Shown here: positions 31,506 to 41,539 of the stretch, one piece after another
Layout: each line of letters opens with the position of its first letter
Position numbering within the stretch: the first letter of the stretch is position 1
From: Rhynchopus sp. YZ270_cl-10
Lineage: Eukaryota; Euglenozoa; Diplonemea; Diplonemida; Diplonemidae
Assembly: GCA_964035575.1 (NCBI GenBank)
Contig: OZ037842.1
Coordinates: 310,001-374,000, forward strand
DNA length: 64,000 nucleotides
Reading direction: 5' to 3'
Translations under genes and position numbers: made by a program
The notes under the pieces: model-generated
What the model was told of the DNA's origin: nothing
The model's database searches: none
The model's input: the letters and a program-made list of their open reading frames with translations, nothing else

Positions 31506-31805
31506 AGGAATATATTGGAGAATATATTAGAGAAAAAGGAAATGATTTCCTGCAAAATGGTGTGGAGTGGAGGTGTTGTGGTTGCTATATGAGTTTAAAA
31601 AAAGGGGGTTCAGAATCATTGTATTTGTATTGAAAAATCGCCGTACCCACTCGAGGTGGGGTGGGTTTGTGATACCCAATGTTAGCCGAAAGCGTACATA
31701 GTATAATACGCTACTATATTCCCCCAACATAAGAGAAAAGGAACAGAAAACACAAAAAAAAAAGCCACAAAGATAGCCAAAAGACGCACAAAAAAAAAAA
31801 ATTCC

Positions 31806-31841
31806 GATGGTGAATCTTAGCCTTTCATGTTTTTGTCAGCG
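31806..31841 (+). repeat. HpA-like hairpin, weak copy
   Basis: GGTGAATCTTAGCCTTTCATG then TTTTTGTCAGC; order conserved, pairing degraded. Confidence 0.3.
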
Positions 31842-31970
31842 AAAATAAGGATGACATAACACATCTGCTGGCTAATTACAGAGGGTTATTTGGGCCAAAA
31901 TAGTGGGGATGTCCATGCACGAATGGGAGGGAGGGAGGGGGCTGGGGGGAATACGAAAGACAAAGTTGAC

Positions 31971-32006
31971 AAGATGAGCAGCGAGTCTCTCATGTTAGCT
32001 ACCTTG
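31971..32006 (+). repeat. HpA-type hairpin with altered stem
   Basis: GTTGACAAGATGAGCAGCGAG, loop containing TCTCATG, TTAGCTACCTTG. The outer AAG..CTT pairing is retained. Confidence 0.4.
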
Positions 32007-32028
32007 TTGAAAAATCAAATCAAAAACG

Positions 32029-32070
32029 AAGTTGACGGTGCAATCGCACCTTTGTGGACGGAGCACCGCA
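32029..32070 (+). repeat. R3 hairpin repeat
   Basis: GAAGTTGACGGTGCAATCGC then ACCTTTGTGGACGGAGCACC. The GGTGC/GCACC pair closes the hairpin. HpA hairpins sit on both sides. Confidence 0.5.
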
Positions 32071-32095
32071 ACAACAAAAGAAAAGAAAGGTTTAT

Positions 32096-32130
32096 AAGAC
32101 GAACCTAAGCCTCTCGTGCTTAGTCACCTT
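32096..32130 (+). repeat. HpA hairpin, near-consensus copy
   Basis: TTATAAGACGAACCTAAGC, loop CTCTCGT, GCTTAGTCACCTT. Inner stem perfect. Confidence 0.75.
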
Positions 32131-32452
32131 AAGGAAAAAAATGCTAAAAAAAAGCAAATTTGAAATTTTTGAAACATTTTCGAACCCCGCACGGAACACA
32201 TTTACACCTCTCTGCAAAAACAGTTCGGCTGAACCGTGTAATCTGGCACTTTGCCTTCGACGTTTCTTCGTTTTTTTTCGAATTGATTTTATTGATGTTA
32301 TTTGACGAGCAGTGATCAAAGAGGTGAGTGTGTGTTGCACACCTCAAAAATGAAAAAAAAAAAAAAAAAAAAACGCAATGATAATAAGAAAAGCTATTAT
32401 GACAAAAAGAACACTTTGTCAGATCAAACCACCAAATAAGAATAACAATTTA

Positions 32453-32488
32453 TAAGATGAACCGAAGCCTCTTGTGCTGAGTCACTTA
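32453..32488 (+). repeat. HpA hairpin copy
   Basis: TATAAGATGAACCGAAGC, loop CTCTTGT, GCTGAGTCACTT. The left arm has CGAAGC and the right GCTGAG. Confidence 0.65.
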
Positions 32489-33201
32489 AAAAAAGAGAGT
32501 AAACACATGCCATACTATGTCATCGCTGTGGGAGAGCGACTTGCCTTGCGGCATCAGATGACTCCTTACGGGGGGATCTACGCGGAGTGTAGAGGGCGTG
32601 GGGGGAAGCATTATCTACCTGGCTTCTGAAGTATGTCTTCCCTTGGGGCTACCGCGAAGTGCCGAGACAAATAAGCCTCTACGAAGCCACTCACCTGTAT
32701 CAGGGGATGATGTAAGTCACGGACTAAAATTATCTAACAACAATGCCCACCACGCGGTGGTCTTGCTGTTTGCTACTAAAAGGGTTGAGTTTTAATGTTG
32801 AGTTAGTTGAGTTGTATCCCCTCCCCTCCCCTCCCCCCGAATTATTTTGTAACCAATGTCAGTTTTTACATTATTTTATACACAACGACGGCACCTCCTC
32901 TTGTTCTTTCTGTCGGTTGCGTGGCTCATTTCATCAGAGGTATGGTTAAAGGTTTGTTTCATATACATTCTTTTCTGACGAAAAGAATGTATAGGGGGTG
33001 CTAAAAATATACCGTTAAAAGTTTGAATAATAAATTGGGCGCTCTCTACTCTGTTTTTTTTATTTTCATAAAAACCCACCGCAAAAAGCAGTGATTTTGA
33101 TGTTCTTCTCCTACTTCTTTTTTCCGAAAAATGCATTTTATTTACAGCAGAAAAACAAGCAGATTGCTTGACTTTAGCAGGGGTAAGAGAGAAAACAAAG
33201 A

Positions 33202-33250
33202 GACGTCGAAAGTGCAAACACCTCACCGTTCATCGGCGGACACAGACACT
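33202..33250 (+). repeat. R3 hairpin repeat
   Basis: ACGTCGAAAGTGCAAACACC then TCACCGTTCATCGGCGGACA and CAGACACT. Closely related to 15028-15076. Confidence 0.5.
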
Positions 33251-34205
33251 AACAAAGAGAAGAACCTTTGTACGAGGTTCACGCCTCTGTTGCTGGGGGA
33301 GCTTGTTCCCTGTTGTTACGTTAAAACAAAACAAAACAAAAACCCCCCGGGTTTTGATGTCCGGGCACAAAAGGGGGGAGAAATAACGCAAGGCTCGGTA
33401 TGGGTAGAGGAACACATAGCATAGCTTTAAAACAAAGGGGGCTTTACCACAGAGCTTTCTAAAAAGGGCTTTTAGGGTGCACCTAAGGGTTGTGCGTCGG
33501 GCTACCTTCTGATTTTGATTATGCGCAGGTCTGGAAGCGGTTGGACACATAGCAAAGGTAGACTGCCCCCGTTTGTGTTTTCTTAGTGTTCGTTAAAAGG
33601 GTTTAAACGAGTTGGCCTGACACACAGAGTAGAGTGAATGTATGTTCAGACAGCACACTACCTCACGGCGGTGTGGCAGAGCTACTAGGCTAATAAAAGA
33701 GGAAATACAAAAAAGCCCTCTCGTGAACAGTGGACCTAATAAAAGATTGAATACACCCTATGGGTATCCTTTAACAGAACGGTCGGGAGAGGAGAAGGTC
33801 TGGCTAAGAAATTCGTTCAATAAAAGGTTAGATTCATATACTTTCAGTTCACAGAATTGAAAGTATGTGAGAGGGTCAACACATGCACCCTTTCTTAAAA
33901 GGGAAAGATGCTGCCCAAAAAAAAAAAATCCAAAATATTTTTTTTGAGGCACGAAAAGTAGAACGGACACAAAGCGGAATTTTTTGAAATGAAAAACCAT
34001 ATTAATGTGTTTACGATAAAGGGGATTAACCAATAGATTGATCCGAAAGCTCACGACTTTCTCGCCTATTGAGCAGAATCCGCTAACCCATATTAGGGTC
34101 GTATTGGGATCATCATTGAGCAACTCAACGCAGGCAGAGATATCCAAAAAAAAAATGGAAAAGAAAAAAAATTTAGTCTCAAAACAAAAGAAAAGATAAA
34201 CAGAA

Positions 34206-34229
34206 AGATGAATGTGCTCGTGCACATCC
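34206..34229 (+). repeat. HpB hairpin, minimal copy
   Basis: AGATGAATGTGC, loop TC, GTGCACATC. The shortest intact member. Confidence 0.6.
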
Positions 34230-34426
34230 AGATACAACAAAAATCACCCTTCATTCGCAGAAATAATCTCATTGAATTTCACAACACCCAAAAAAAAGTT
34301 CCTGGAGAAGCCACGGATACGCAAAATTTCTAAAAAAATGTTCCAATAATTATCGAGTTCCTTATTCCTATACCCGAGTTAGCAACAGGTCTGAGAGTGG
34401 TGTAATTTTTGTTGAAAACTTTGAAA

Positions 34427-34568
34427 AATTGTTGGAGTAGTGTAGTTGCCTCGGTTGTGTTGCCACAGTTGTGCAATCTCCACTGTCTGACTTTTTTACC
34501 ATTCCTTTTAGGGAACGGAGCATACACGGTCCTGGAAGCTCCAAGAACATGGAGTCGGCGGGATTAAT
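34427..34568 (+). repeat. R6 followed by R7 repeat
   Basis: R6 (34427-34487) matches 15764-15826. R7 (34492-34568) starts TTTTTACCATTCCTTTTAGG and ends ACATGGAGTCGGCGGG; its other copy is 51111-51187. The GGAAGCTCC hairpin inside R7 is conserved. Confidence 0.7.
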
Positions 34569-35002
34569 AGGAAGTTGCCTTCCTAAACGTGCACACACAA
34601 CTTTTGTTTTTTTTTTTTTTGTACTCTCAAAAAAAAAGGAGCATACACATTTATTTTACTGAGAGAAAAAATGTTGATGTGAGGCGACTACTTTTACGTA
34701 GTGAAAAAAAAATTGTATTTATTATGTGCCGAGCAGGGGGCTTGGCACCCCCAAACAGCAGCCATCAGGAAGGGGGGAGGAGAATGGTTCAGTGATGAGA
34801 GTTGGGTGTTGAATATTACTTTTTTTATAAAAAACCTAAATCACCCACCTTGGCGGATAATTAGACCTTTTTTTTGTACCCTGGAAGCTTCCATTTGGGG
34901 GTTTCGATTTCGATACCCGATTTTGCTTCGCAAAAAAGAAGAAATTGTTTCATATACTATTCTACTGAATAGAAGGTAAGAAAAAAGAAAAAGAAAAGTT
35001 TA

Positions 35003-35038
35003 TAAGATGAACCTAAGCCTCTCGTGCTTCGTCACCTT
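35003..35038 (+). repeat. HpA hairpin, near-consensus copy
   Basis: TATAAGATGAACCTAAGC, loop CTCTCGT, GCTTCGTCACCTTGA. One mismatch in the right arm. Confidence 0.7.
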
Positions 35039-35204
35039 GAGAAAAAAACTCCCCTTTTTTCAGATGCGTAAACACAACCCTGTTCAACAACCCTCATTAC
35101 TTGAACCCCACGCCTTCCCTCGTCGTCTTCAGACAACCCCTGGAAACGAGCATTTCGGTTCTATCACTCAAGGAAAAAAAAAGAAAAGAAAAAAGAATAC
35201 TTGC

Positions 35205-35233
35205 AAGATGAATGCGCCCCTCGTGCACACATC
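35205..35233 (+). repeat. HpB hairpin copy
   Basis: AAGATGAATGCGC, loop CCCTC, GTGCACACATC. GCGC/GTGC uses a wobble pair. Confidence 0.6.
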
Positions 35234-35252
35234 GTTCAAAGAGGAGGGTAAA

Positions 35253-35281
35253 GAAGGACCTAAGCCTAGAGGGACTCACCT
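35253..35281 (+). repeat. HpA hairpin, decayed copy
   Basis: AAGGACCTAAGCCTAGAGGG then ACTCACCTAAAAAA. Part of a run of four hairpins between 35003 and 35340. Confidence 0.4.
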
Positions 35282-35312
35282 AAAAAAAAAACCTAAATAA
35301 GCTGACCTGGAA

Positions 35313-35340
35313 AGATGGATCTTCTCATGCATCAACATCG
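35313..35340 (+). repeat. HpB-type hairpin with different stem
   Basis: AGATGGATCTTCTCATGCATC then AACATCG; retains TCTCATG in the loop position. Confidence 0.4.
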
Positions 35341-35836
35341 CATGACAAATACTTTGACAATACGTACAGAAACAAAATAAGAACTGAACAATTTTGATAT
35401 AATGTAATCACGAGAAAGGGTACACCCTTCCCCGTTCAGACACACGTCACGGACCTGTGTCCAGACAGAAAAGATGGTAAAACATGAAAAAATAAAAAAA
35501 AACAGAGAAATCCACACACCGTAACCCAAGATGTGGCAGAGTGAGCTCTGGCCTGACTGTTGGTCGCTGTTTTCATGCTCCAAACACCGGAAGCCACCAC
35601 ATTTATACCCCCCCAGCCAGGGTTTAACTTTGCATTTTTCATTGGGCAGGGACGTTTACCTCCCTGAGGACAAAACAGAATGGTCCCGCATACCCCTCCT
35701 GCCAGGTAGAAATACAGACAACACACTTCATCCCCTCATGAGTGTGGCAAGGTATAGTTACCTCTTGGTCCGACCCTCAGAGAAAGCAAAGAGGTTTGTA
35801 TAACCCAACAGGAAAACTTAAAAAAAGACAAAAAAA

Positions 35837-36278
35837 AACAAGTAATTGCTATCGGAAAAAAAACGGGGTGTGATGTGGAACTCCATCCTGTAGAAATAAT
35901 CTACAACACGCCCAGCATTCTGCTCTTCTGCAGGTATGCTAACGCTCTTCGTACGCTACCAGACCCACTGGGACGCCAGCATCTGAAACGTTCAAGAAGG
36001 GGGGCTGTCCTCTTCGTCCAGCACCATCTGCTCGATAGCGTTGTTGGAAGTCGGCTCGGCAGGCTCGGCGTGTTCCAGATCGTTTTTGTCCACAGGCTCC
36101 CCACATTGTCGTCGTCTTTGGAGCAGTGCGGAAGGAACGCAGAATGCACAGACTACAACACGTCGATCACACCAGGCGCATCAGCACCTCCAACAAATCG
36201 CGAGGATGCTACGGTGGTTTCGAAAATCGCGCGGAGTTTTCCACAGCACACCCCGTTTTTTCTTAGCAATTACTTGTT
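35837..36278. mobile_element. 442-bp inverted-repeat element carrying a coding fragment
   Basis: The ends AACAAGTAATTGCTA, an A-run and CGGGGTGTG plus TGTGGA are inverted copies of each other over about 45 bases. A third solo copy is at 5793-5870. The interior is much GC-richer than the flanks. On the minus strand it reads as a protein fragment (see 35992-36205). No clear target duplication. Confidence 0.65.
35992..36205 (-). pseudogene. C-terminal coding fragment with Cys pairs inside the inverted-repeat element
   Basis: The minus-strand frame ending at TGA 35992 reads CAWCDRRVVVCAFC (two CxxC pairs). After it come a basic stretch and an acidic C-terminus (DLEHAEPAEPTSNNAI, then VLDEEDSPPS). 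An in-frame stop directly precedes the first Cys pair, so the fragment is broken or spliced. It could be a captured host gene piece or the Cys-rich tail of a transposase. No family can be assigned. Confidence 0.35.
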
Positions 36279-36700
36279 GTTATTGTTGTTTTCAACCACC
36301 TTCCTTCAACCCCTGTAGGATCAGTTCTAATTTTTTTCGCGAAAACATGAAATTACACATTTCAAGAGAACAAATTAAAAAGGGTCCTTATTTGCATTTT
36401 TGGGATCCGCCCGTGCAGTGGTGGGGTCAATCTCGAAAATTGGACAATTTTTTGACCACTTAAATTTTGAGAAATATGAGCCCGGTTGCTTATACGTGGG
36501 GCCCATTTTCGGCTAAAATTTTCCTCAAAATCTGGTTTTGTAAAATTGACCCTTTACTCCCCCCCCACATCGATTTCAATACTATACCTTACTTCACCTA
36601 CGGTTGCCCTTACAGGGGGGGTGAAGGAAGGTAAGTTGAAAATATGATATGAATTGAACGACTTTTGTCTTAGTTGTCGTGAACGAAAACAATAAACGAA

Positions 36701-36815
36701 AAGTTGACTTAAAACACAACCGCTTCTGACAGGGTTACCTTGGTACATAACCGACGTACCGGGGGTGGACCCCCAAACCATGCAGTCTTACATCCATTTC
36801 GAGGTAAATATCTGA
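36701..36815 (+). repeat. R2 structured repeat
   Basis: AAGTTGACTTAAAACACAAC, GGTTACCTTGGTACATAACC, GTACCGGGGGTGGACCCCC, AACCATGCAGTC, ATCCATTTCGAGGT, ATCTGAAAAA. Confidence 0.8.
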
Positions 36816-36918
36816 AAAAGGAATAGCTACTGATGGACTGACCATACAATGCCAGCCATCCGGGGGGGCAAAAGGGGGGCAAAAAAAACCCCCTGAAGAG
36901 AAAGAAAGAAATGTTGAT

Positions 36919-36953
36919 AAGATGATCCTAGCGTATTATGCTTAGTCACCTTA
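36919..36953 (+). repeat. HpA hairpin copy
   Basis: GATAAGATGATCCTAGCG, loop TATTATG, CTTAGTCACCTTATC. The outer GATAAG/CTTATC and GATGA/TCACC pairs lengthen the stem. Confidence 0.55.
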
Positions 36954-37077
36954 TCGAAAAAGAAATACAAAATACAAAGAGACGTGACAAGATAGTCAGG
37001 TTCGCAAAAAAAAAAAAAAAAAAAAAATGTGACATGAAATACAAAGCCCTCAAGGCAGTGTAGGAGAGAGAAAAATG

Positions 37078-37118
37078 AAGTTGAAAGGCGCAACGCGCCT
37101 CTGGGACGCAGGTGCACC
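37078..37118 (+). repeat. R3 hairpin repeat
   Basis: AAGTTGAAAGGCGCAACGCG, CCTCTGGGACGCAGGTGCAC. GCGC/GTGC pairing; follows a truncated R2 at 37028-37062. Confidence 0.45.
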
Positions 37119-37297
37119 TTCCGTGGGTTCTATGATTTTCTTTGTGTTTGAATTCAATAAAATTCATGTACTTCTTACGATACCGCATCACAATAACTGT
37201 CAGCTTTTTTTGTTGCGACATTGTGACGGTGTCATTTCAAATTAAATTATTAATATTCCCGAACCAAAATTACGCAGTTTAAAAAAGAAATGTTTGT

Positions 37298-37332
37298 AAA
37301 ATGATACTTACCTTCACTTGCATAGTCACCTG
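37298..37332 (+). repeat. HpA-like hairpin, weak copy
   Basis: GTAAAATGATACTTACC then TTCACTTGCATAGTCACCTG; right border conserved. Confidence 0.3.
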
Positions 37333-37458
37333 CACGCGAGGCTAAAAACTTGGCAGCAATTTATTAGTTTTTTGGGAAGATCAATCAGAGACATTAAACA
37401 GTATCGTCAACCCTGACCTCTTGAGTACAACTGCAATCTTTTAAAAAAAACCCCTGAA

Positions 37459-37486
37459 AGATGCGCCTTCTCATGCACACACACAT
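37459..37486 (+). repeat. HpB hairpin copy
   Basis: AGATGCGCC, loop TTCTCATG, then CACACACACATA. GATG/CATA with partial inner pairing. Confidence 0.4.
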
Positions 37487-37616
37487 ACACCTGATCAAAC
37501 ATAAATCAAAAAGGAGAAATTTCCCCTAAAGCCATTCGCAATAACTTTTTGAGAATCGAAGTGGAAATGCATAAAAGAAGAAATGAAAAAACAAAATCAT
37601 GGGCAACATATTTCCT

Positions 37617-37665
37617 TTTTTTGAAAACTTGGTTGTATTAGTGTAGCCACCCTAGAGTGTGCTCC
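37617..37665 (+). repeat. R6-variant repeat
   Basis: TTTGAAAACTTGGTTGTATT, AGTGTAGCCACCCTAGAGTG, TGCTCC. One base different from 23769-23817; lies 50 bases beyond the 3' end of the receptor gene. Confidence 0.7.
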
Positions 37666-37714
37666 ACTATACTTACTATCCTTTTGTTAACCCCACTTTT
37701 TTATACTACCAATC

Positions 37715-40700
37715 TTAATGATACTCTGGTTTCAATGGGGTGAATGCTTTGGCTTCCACGATGGATCTGAGACGGAGGTACGCGTCATCACCGTGCATCG
37801 CTGAGTTGAGGGCTGCGAAGAGACGCCCTGCTTCGTCCCAGGCTTCGGAGAAGACTTTGTCCCAGACGGCGTTCCAATCGCGGTAGCGCTCGCTAAGCTC
37901 GCAGACGACTTCGTACATCCATTCGACACCTCCTCCGACGCCACCACCGGGACGTTCTTCATATTCGTAGAGACGGATATTTGTTGGACAACGTTTTGGA
38001 AAGGAGACCTCATGCGCTACCCTCAAATCAAACACACCCAACAACCCATCCGTTATGAACATATCCAACGCCCCGCTCAACCCCAACTTACAATTCACCC
38101 TCTCCAACGCAAAGCCCCAGCCCACCGAAGGAGACGTCACCATGACCTTCTTCATCCCTGCACACCCCATATGTCCTACCAACGCATCAGCCGTGGTGCA
38201 CGAAAAGGAAATCCCAACAGCAGGCGCACCAACCGGCATTTCTATTGAAGCAAAAGAGGAACGTGCCTGCGCTGCGGAGCTGACGCATTTTACTTTGTGG
38301 TGAGTGTTCGGTGTAAATGCATTGAAGGTGCACATAATACGGTCACCAGAGAAGAGATCCTGTACGCCTCTGCCGTTGTGCACAGCATCCAGGAGAGATT
38401 GCATGATTTCGGTGTGTTTCTGGGTGACCACATCACCAAAAGCTGGGGCCAAAGCAAAGTCGTGCCAATTCGTCAAATTAAACCACACAATAGACACACT
38501 CTTCTTCTTCAAATTCCCAGCAGAACGGAACTGTGGTGAAGGCGACGGAGATGTTTCTGAGTTCGTTCTCGGAACGGGAAGGGCGTTTTCAAATGGCGGT
38601 GATAATGTTGCGTTTGCGGAGTTTGGGGATTCGGTGGGTGCAAGGCCAAGAGTAACACTACCCCCCGCCGCACCCGCCTTCACCTTTTGAAAGGAATTTT
38701 TTCCAGCAGGACGGCTGTCGGACCCTGCAGACCCACTCCCCTTCATTTCAAAGCTGGGAGGTGTTAAACCGAACGACCCCGACCCGGTTGGGGTGGTAAT
38801 GCTGCGCATCCGCTCTGTGTTCTCACTGTCTTCTGTTATAATAAAGCTTTGCGGGATATAGTGTTTATACTCTATCAGGTTTTGAACAACCTGTTGAAAC
38901 GCTCTGTGCATGACATCAATCTCATATATCGAAGATGGGGGAAGGATTTGGCGTGCATCCTCCATTTTCATGTAAGAAACGTGAACCATGTCGCGAGAGA
39001 GCTGGAGGATGGGTTTGGTTAGCTTTATAACTAATGCATAGGATAAAGCGATGGCAAGAACAGAGAAGGAGAGGAGCACACCAAAATAGAGTAGTACACT
39101 CCGGTCTCGCCGTGCGCGCGCATCGGCGGAGGCTTCATCATGGTGCTCCTGAAACCGTTCTCTCGACGCCACCAACTGTTTTAATATCACATCTGCCGGC
39201 AAAAGAAGCGTCATATACCAGGTAAGCTCGCTTTCCACCCCACGCGAACGCCGGCTTATCCCTTCCGTTGTAGACCAATATTCGGACCCTTCGTACCGCC
39301 ACTGCAAAAAGGAGGTGTTCAATTCGGCCACCTTCGCGTACCCCCCTGCCTGATACACAATAAACCGTCCATGCTGGCCCAGCGTATCGGATTGTTTGAA
39401 GACCGCAGAATCTTCTGGGTGTAGGGTGTTTTCTTGGTTGGTGTGTTCGATAATCGGGGTGATGTGAGGTTCAAACCACGTTGTATTCCCAGCACGCTCC
39501 TTGGGAAGTCCGATGCTCGATCCGACCAGTATGTTGCGCCCTTCAGAATGCCTTCCATTGTCAACAATATAAAGAAGGCTTCCTTCAGGGAGGGAGTGTT
39601 GACGCAATATGTCCGATAAAACAGAGAGGTCGATGGAGGCAGAGAAGAGACCCACTCTGTTACCTTGTCGTGGGTGGTTGTTTGGCATGTCACGGCGCGA
39701 AAAGCTCATATACACCGGAAGCACTGCGACCCCTTGAAAAACCGATATTTTTGAAAAATAAACTTCATCTGCTGTCGCAAGAAACGGCGCCACATTGGCT
39801 TCCCTCTCGCTCGCATCCTCCTCTGTTTTGAAGGCGTTGAACAAAGCGACCTGCGAAAGGACGACAAATTGTTCCGAAATAACATCAGATTCACCGAGAA
39901 CACAGTTTCCGATGATTGAATTCTCTGGAAAGTGCGGTTTGTTGGTTTGCAGCATATACGGCCCAATATGATTATGACCATGAGTGTTAATGTTTTCTGG
40001 GGTAAACGCATTCCAAAAACAGGGTGAATCTGCATTAAGGATATGTCCTTCTCTGTTAACGTGGCCTATGGAGAATGTTCGGGTGGTGGAAAACATCGGG
40101 TTAACTTCATCGTCGTCATGGTCGTCGTGCCCTGTGGATATATCAGATGTGTTGTAGTGGTACCGCTCTTTGTATGATATTGAAGACCCAAAGCTTCCAT
40201 CTTTTTGTTGGGTTTCTGCGACAAAGTAGACCTCCGATTCACTCCCGTTCAGCGCCCCCCGCTCTGTGTCAAATTTGAAGAATCGAAGCAGGCCACCTCT
40301 CCCGTGTACTGCATCAGGATGTGAGGCGCTGAACGGAAGCGCTTCGTACACAAGATCTAGCAGACCCTTGCGTGCATGGATGCGGAGACGGAGGAGCATC
40401 TCCGATCGGAGCGTGGTGCTGATGAAGGCAGGGTCCGTGAGGTCGTCTGCACTAAACTTTGTTACAACGCCGTGGAGCTCCTCAAGTACAAAGGAGGGGG
40501 TGTCCAAGAATTGGTTCACCTCCCCACGCACACCTCCGAGCAGTGCCCGCATATACCGCCCCGTGCTCGAGCGGATCTCAGCCTCGCTGACCTCGTAGTT
40601 CTCTCTCATCTCCTCCTCAGCCTCGTCCCTGCAAGATTCCAACAGCGCGTTGAACTGCACCCACATCAACGAGCCTCCAATCCCTGCAGTCAACAACACC

Positions 40701-40756
40701 AACACCACACACCCGGTGATTAAATAGTACGCTAATTTTAGGCGTGGGAATGTCAT
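37715..40756 (-). CDS. receptor-type membrane protein with sensor ectodomain, HAMP-like linker and degenerate cyclase-like domain
   Basis: 1013 residues from ATG 40756. A transmembrane anchor (about 10-32) is followed by a large ectodomain (about 35-550) resembling double-Cache sensor modules in layout, with several NxT/NxS sites. A second membrane segment (about 558-582) leads into a HAMP-like stretch (KLTKPILQLSRDM). After a disordered Ser/Pro linker (about 650-745), residues about 750-915 form a class III cyclase-like domain: VSIVWFNLTNWHDFA, VQDLFSGDRIMCTFNAF, VGISFSCTTADALVGHMG, VTSPSVGWGFALERVN. The first metal Asp is replaced by Asn in FNLTNW, as in the protein at 515-2179, while the GD is kept. 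The architecture is that of receptor adenylyl cyclases of protists; catalysis is doubtful. It probably senses an external ligand. Confidence 0.82.
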   Translation of the reverse strand: MTFPRLKLAYYLITGCVVLVLLTAGIGGSLMWVQFNALLESCRDEAEEEMRENYEVSEAEIRSSTGRYMRALLGGVRGEVNQFLDTPSFVLEELHGVVTKFSADDLTDPAFISTTLRSEMLLRLRIHARKGLLDLVYEALPFSASHPDAVHGRGGLLRFFKFDTERGALNGSESEVYFVAETQQKDGSFGSSISYKERYHYNTSDISTGHDDHDDDEVNPMFSTTRTFSIGHVNREGHILNADSPCFWNAFTPENINTHGHNHIGPYMLQTNKPHFPENSIIGNCVLGESDVISEQFVVLSQVALFNAFKTEEDASEREANVAPFLATADEVYFSKISVFQGVAVLPVYMSFSRRDMPNNHPRQGNRVGLFSASIDLSVLSDILRQHSLPEGSLLYIVDNGRHSEGRNILVGSSIGLPKERAGNTTWFEPHITPIIEHTNQENTLHPEDSAVFKQSDTLGQHGRFIVYQAGGYAKVAELNTSFLQWRYEGSEYWSTTEGISRRSRGVESELTWYMTLLLPADVILKQLVASRERFQEHHDEASADARARRDRSVLLYFGVLLSFSVLAIALSYALVIKLTKPILQLSRDMVHVSYMKMEDARQILPPSSIYEIDVMHRAFQQVVQNLIEYKHYIPQSFIITEDSENTERMRSITTPTGSGSFGLTPPSFEMKGSGSAGSDSRPAGKNSFQKVKAGAAGGSVTLGLAPTESPNSANATLSPPFENALPVPRTNSETSPSPSPQFRSAGNLKKKSVSIVWFNLTNWHDFALAPAFGDVVTQKHTEIMQSLLDAVHNGRGVQDLFSGDRIMCTFNAFTPNTHHKVKCVSSAAQARSSFASIEMPVGAPAVGISFSCTTADALVGHMGCAGMKKVMVTSPSVGWGFALERVNCKLGLSGALDMFITDGLLGVFDLRVAHEVSFPKRCPTNIRLYEYEERPGGGVGGGVEWMYEVVCELSERYRDWNAVWDKVFSEAWDEAGRLFAALNSAMHGDDAYLRLRSIVEAKAFTPLKPEYH

Positions 40757-41104
40757 GGGAGCGAGGGGGGAGGGGGAGGGGGAGGGGGGGGAGTACCTGA
40801 GTGAAAGGTAAGACACAAAAAAGGTGAATCATTTCTGAAACCTGGGGTAAACCCACAAATCTGAGGTTCCTTAACAACAGCCACATTATGAAAAAAAGGG
40901 TAGGGAGTGGGGAGGGGTCGCATTACGCTCTAAAGAAAGCAAGATAATGAATTGTTCTAAAATACTACACCCCACCCCACCACCCCAAAACCTGAATCTA
41001 GTTTAATTGCACCCCAGGGGGCGCGCACCCTCTCTTAGGGACCTGCATGGACCCCGTTTTTTGTGTCCACATTCGGTACCGCCCTTTCAACCCTCCCCCC
41101 ACTC

Positions 41105-41539
41105 CTACAACGTCTGCGTCATAAAGGAAAGGCTCCAGAGCTGATAGAGCATCATCAACACAGCCATCCCCTTACCCCCCATGAAGACCGCGGAGAGATA
41201 GAGGTCTAGCTTGACAACGTAGGGCTGAAAGCGGATAAAGTAGAGTACACCAGCTGCCTCAAGGAGACTGAGGACCAAGGCGGCTACTATGGGGCCTCGG
41301 TACTCCAGCAGGTTGCCCCTTGATGCAAGTGATTTACACACAAGTTCTAAACCAAATATCGCCAACATCAAAAACATCTCCGCAGGAAAAGCCCCTTCAG
41401 GGTACGGCAAAACAATCCCTTTGTACACCCACGTTGCAATGGATGAGACCAGCCACGCTGCGGTGCATACCAAGCTCAGCAGCAGCGACGCCTGAAGTGG
41501 TAGGGAAGAGAGCGCGACCTGGCGAGAATGTTTCATCAT
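41105..41539 (-). CDS. TMEM216-like ciliary transition-zone membrane protein
   Basis: 144 residues with four hydrophobic segments (about 16-37, 48-68, 83-103, 112-133). The block YKGIVLPYPEGAF, followed by LMLAIFGLELVCKSLASRGN and then YVVKLDLYLSAVF, follows the pattern of the TMEM216/TMEM80/TMEM17 family (YKGxLLPYP, LGIExxR, GTKGNL, TYVLRLE). These proteins belong to the MKS module of the ciliary transition zone, which gates entry to the cilium. Two adjacent ATG codons begin the frame. The leader reads CCATTAACACAG just 8 bases before the first ATG. It lies some 350 bases upstream of the receptor gene in the same direction. TMEM80 or TMEM17 are alternatives within the family. Confidence 0.8.
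   Translation of the reverse strand: MMKHSRQVALSSLPLQASLLLSLVCTAAWLVSSIATWVYKGIVLPYPEGAFPAEMFLMLAIFGLELVCKSLASRGNLLEYRGPIVAALVLSLLEAAGVLYFIRFQPYVVKLDLYLSAVFMGGKGMAVLMMLYQLWSLSFMTQTL

Larger units (their letters stand above)
31510..37710. other. 6.2-kb gene-free, repeat-rich block
   Basis: No credible gene. It contains the inverted-repeat element at 35837-36278 with a coding fragment, and R6 followed directly by R7 at 34427-34568. It also holds R2 at 36701 (with a truncated copy at about 37028-37062) and the densest run of HpA/HpB hairpins in the window (31971-32488 and 35003-35340). Confidence 0.75.

Noticed and set aside
31971-35340. Evenly repeated hairpins as a CRISPR array
   Set aside because: Spacing is irregular, the sequence between copies is A-rich rather than unique spacers, and the DNA is eukaryotic.
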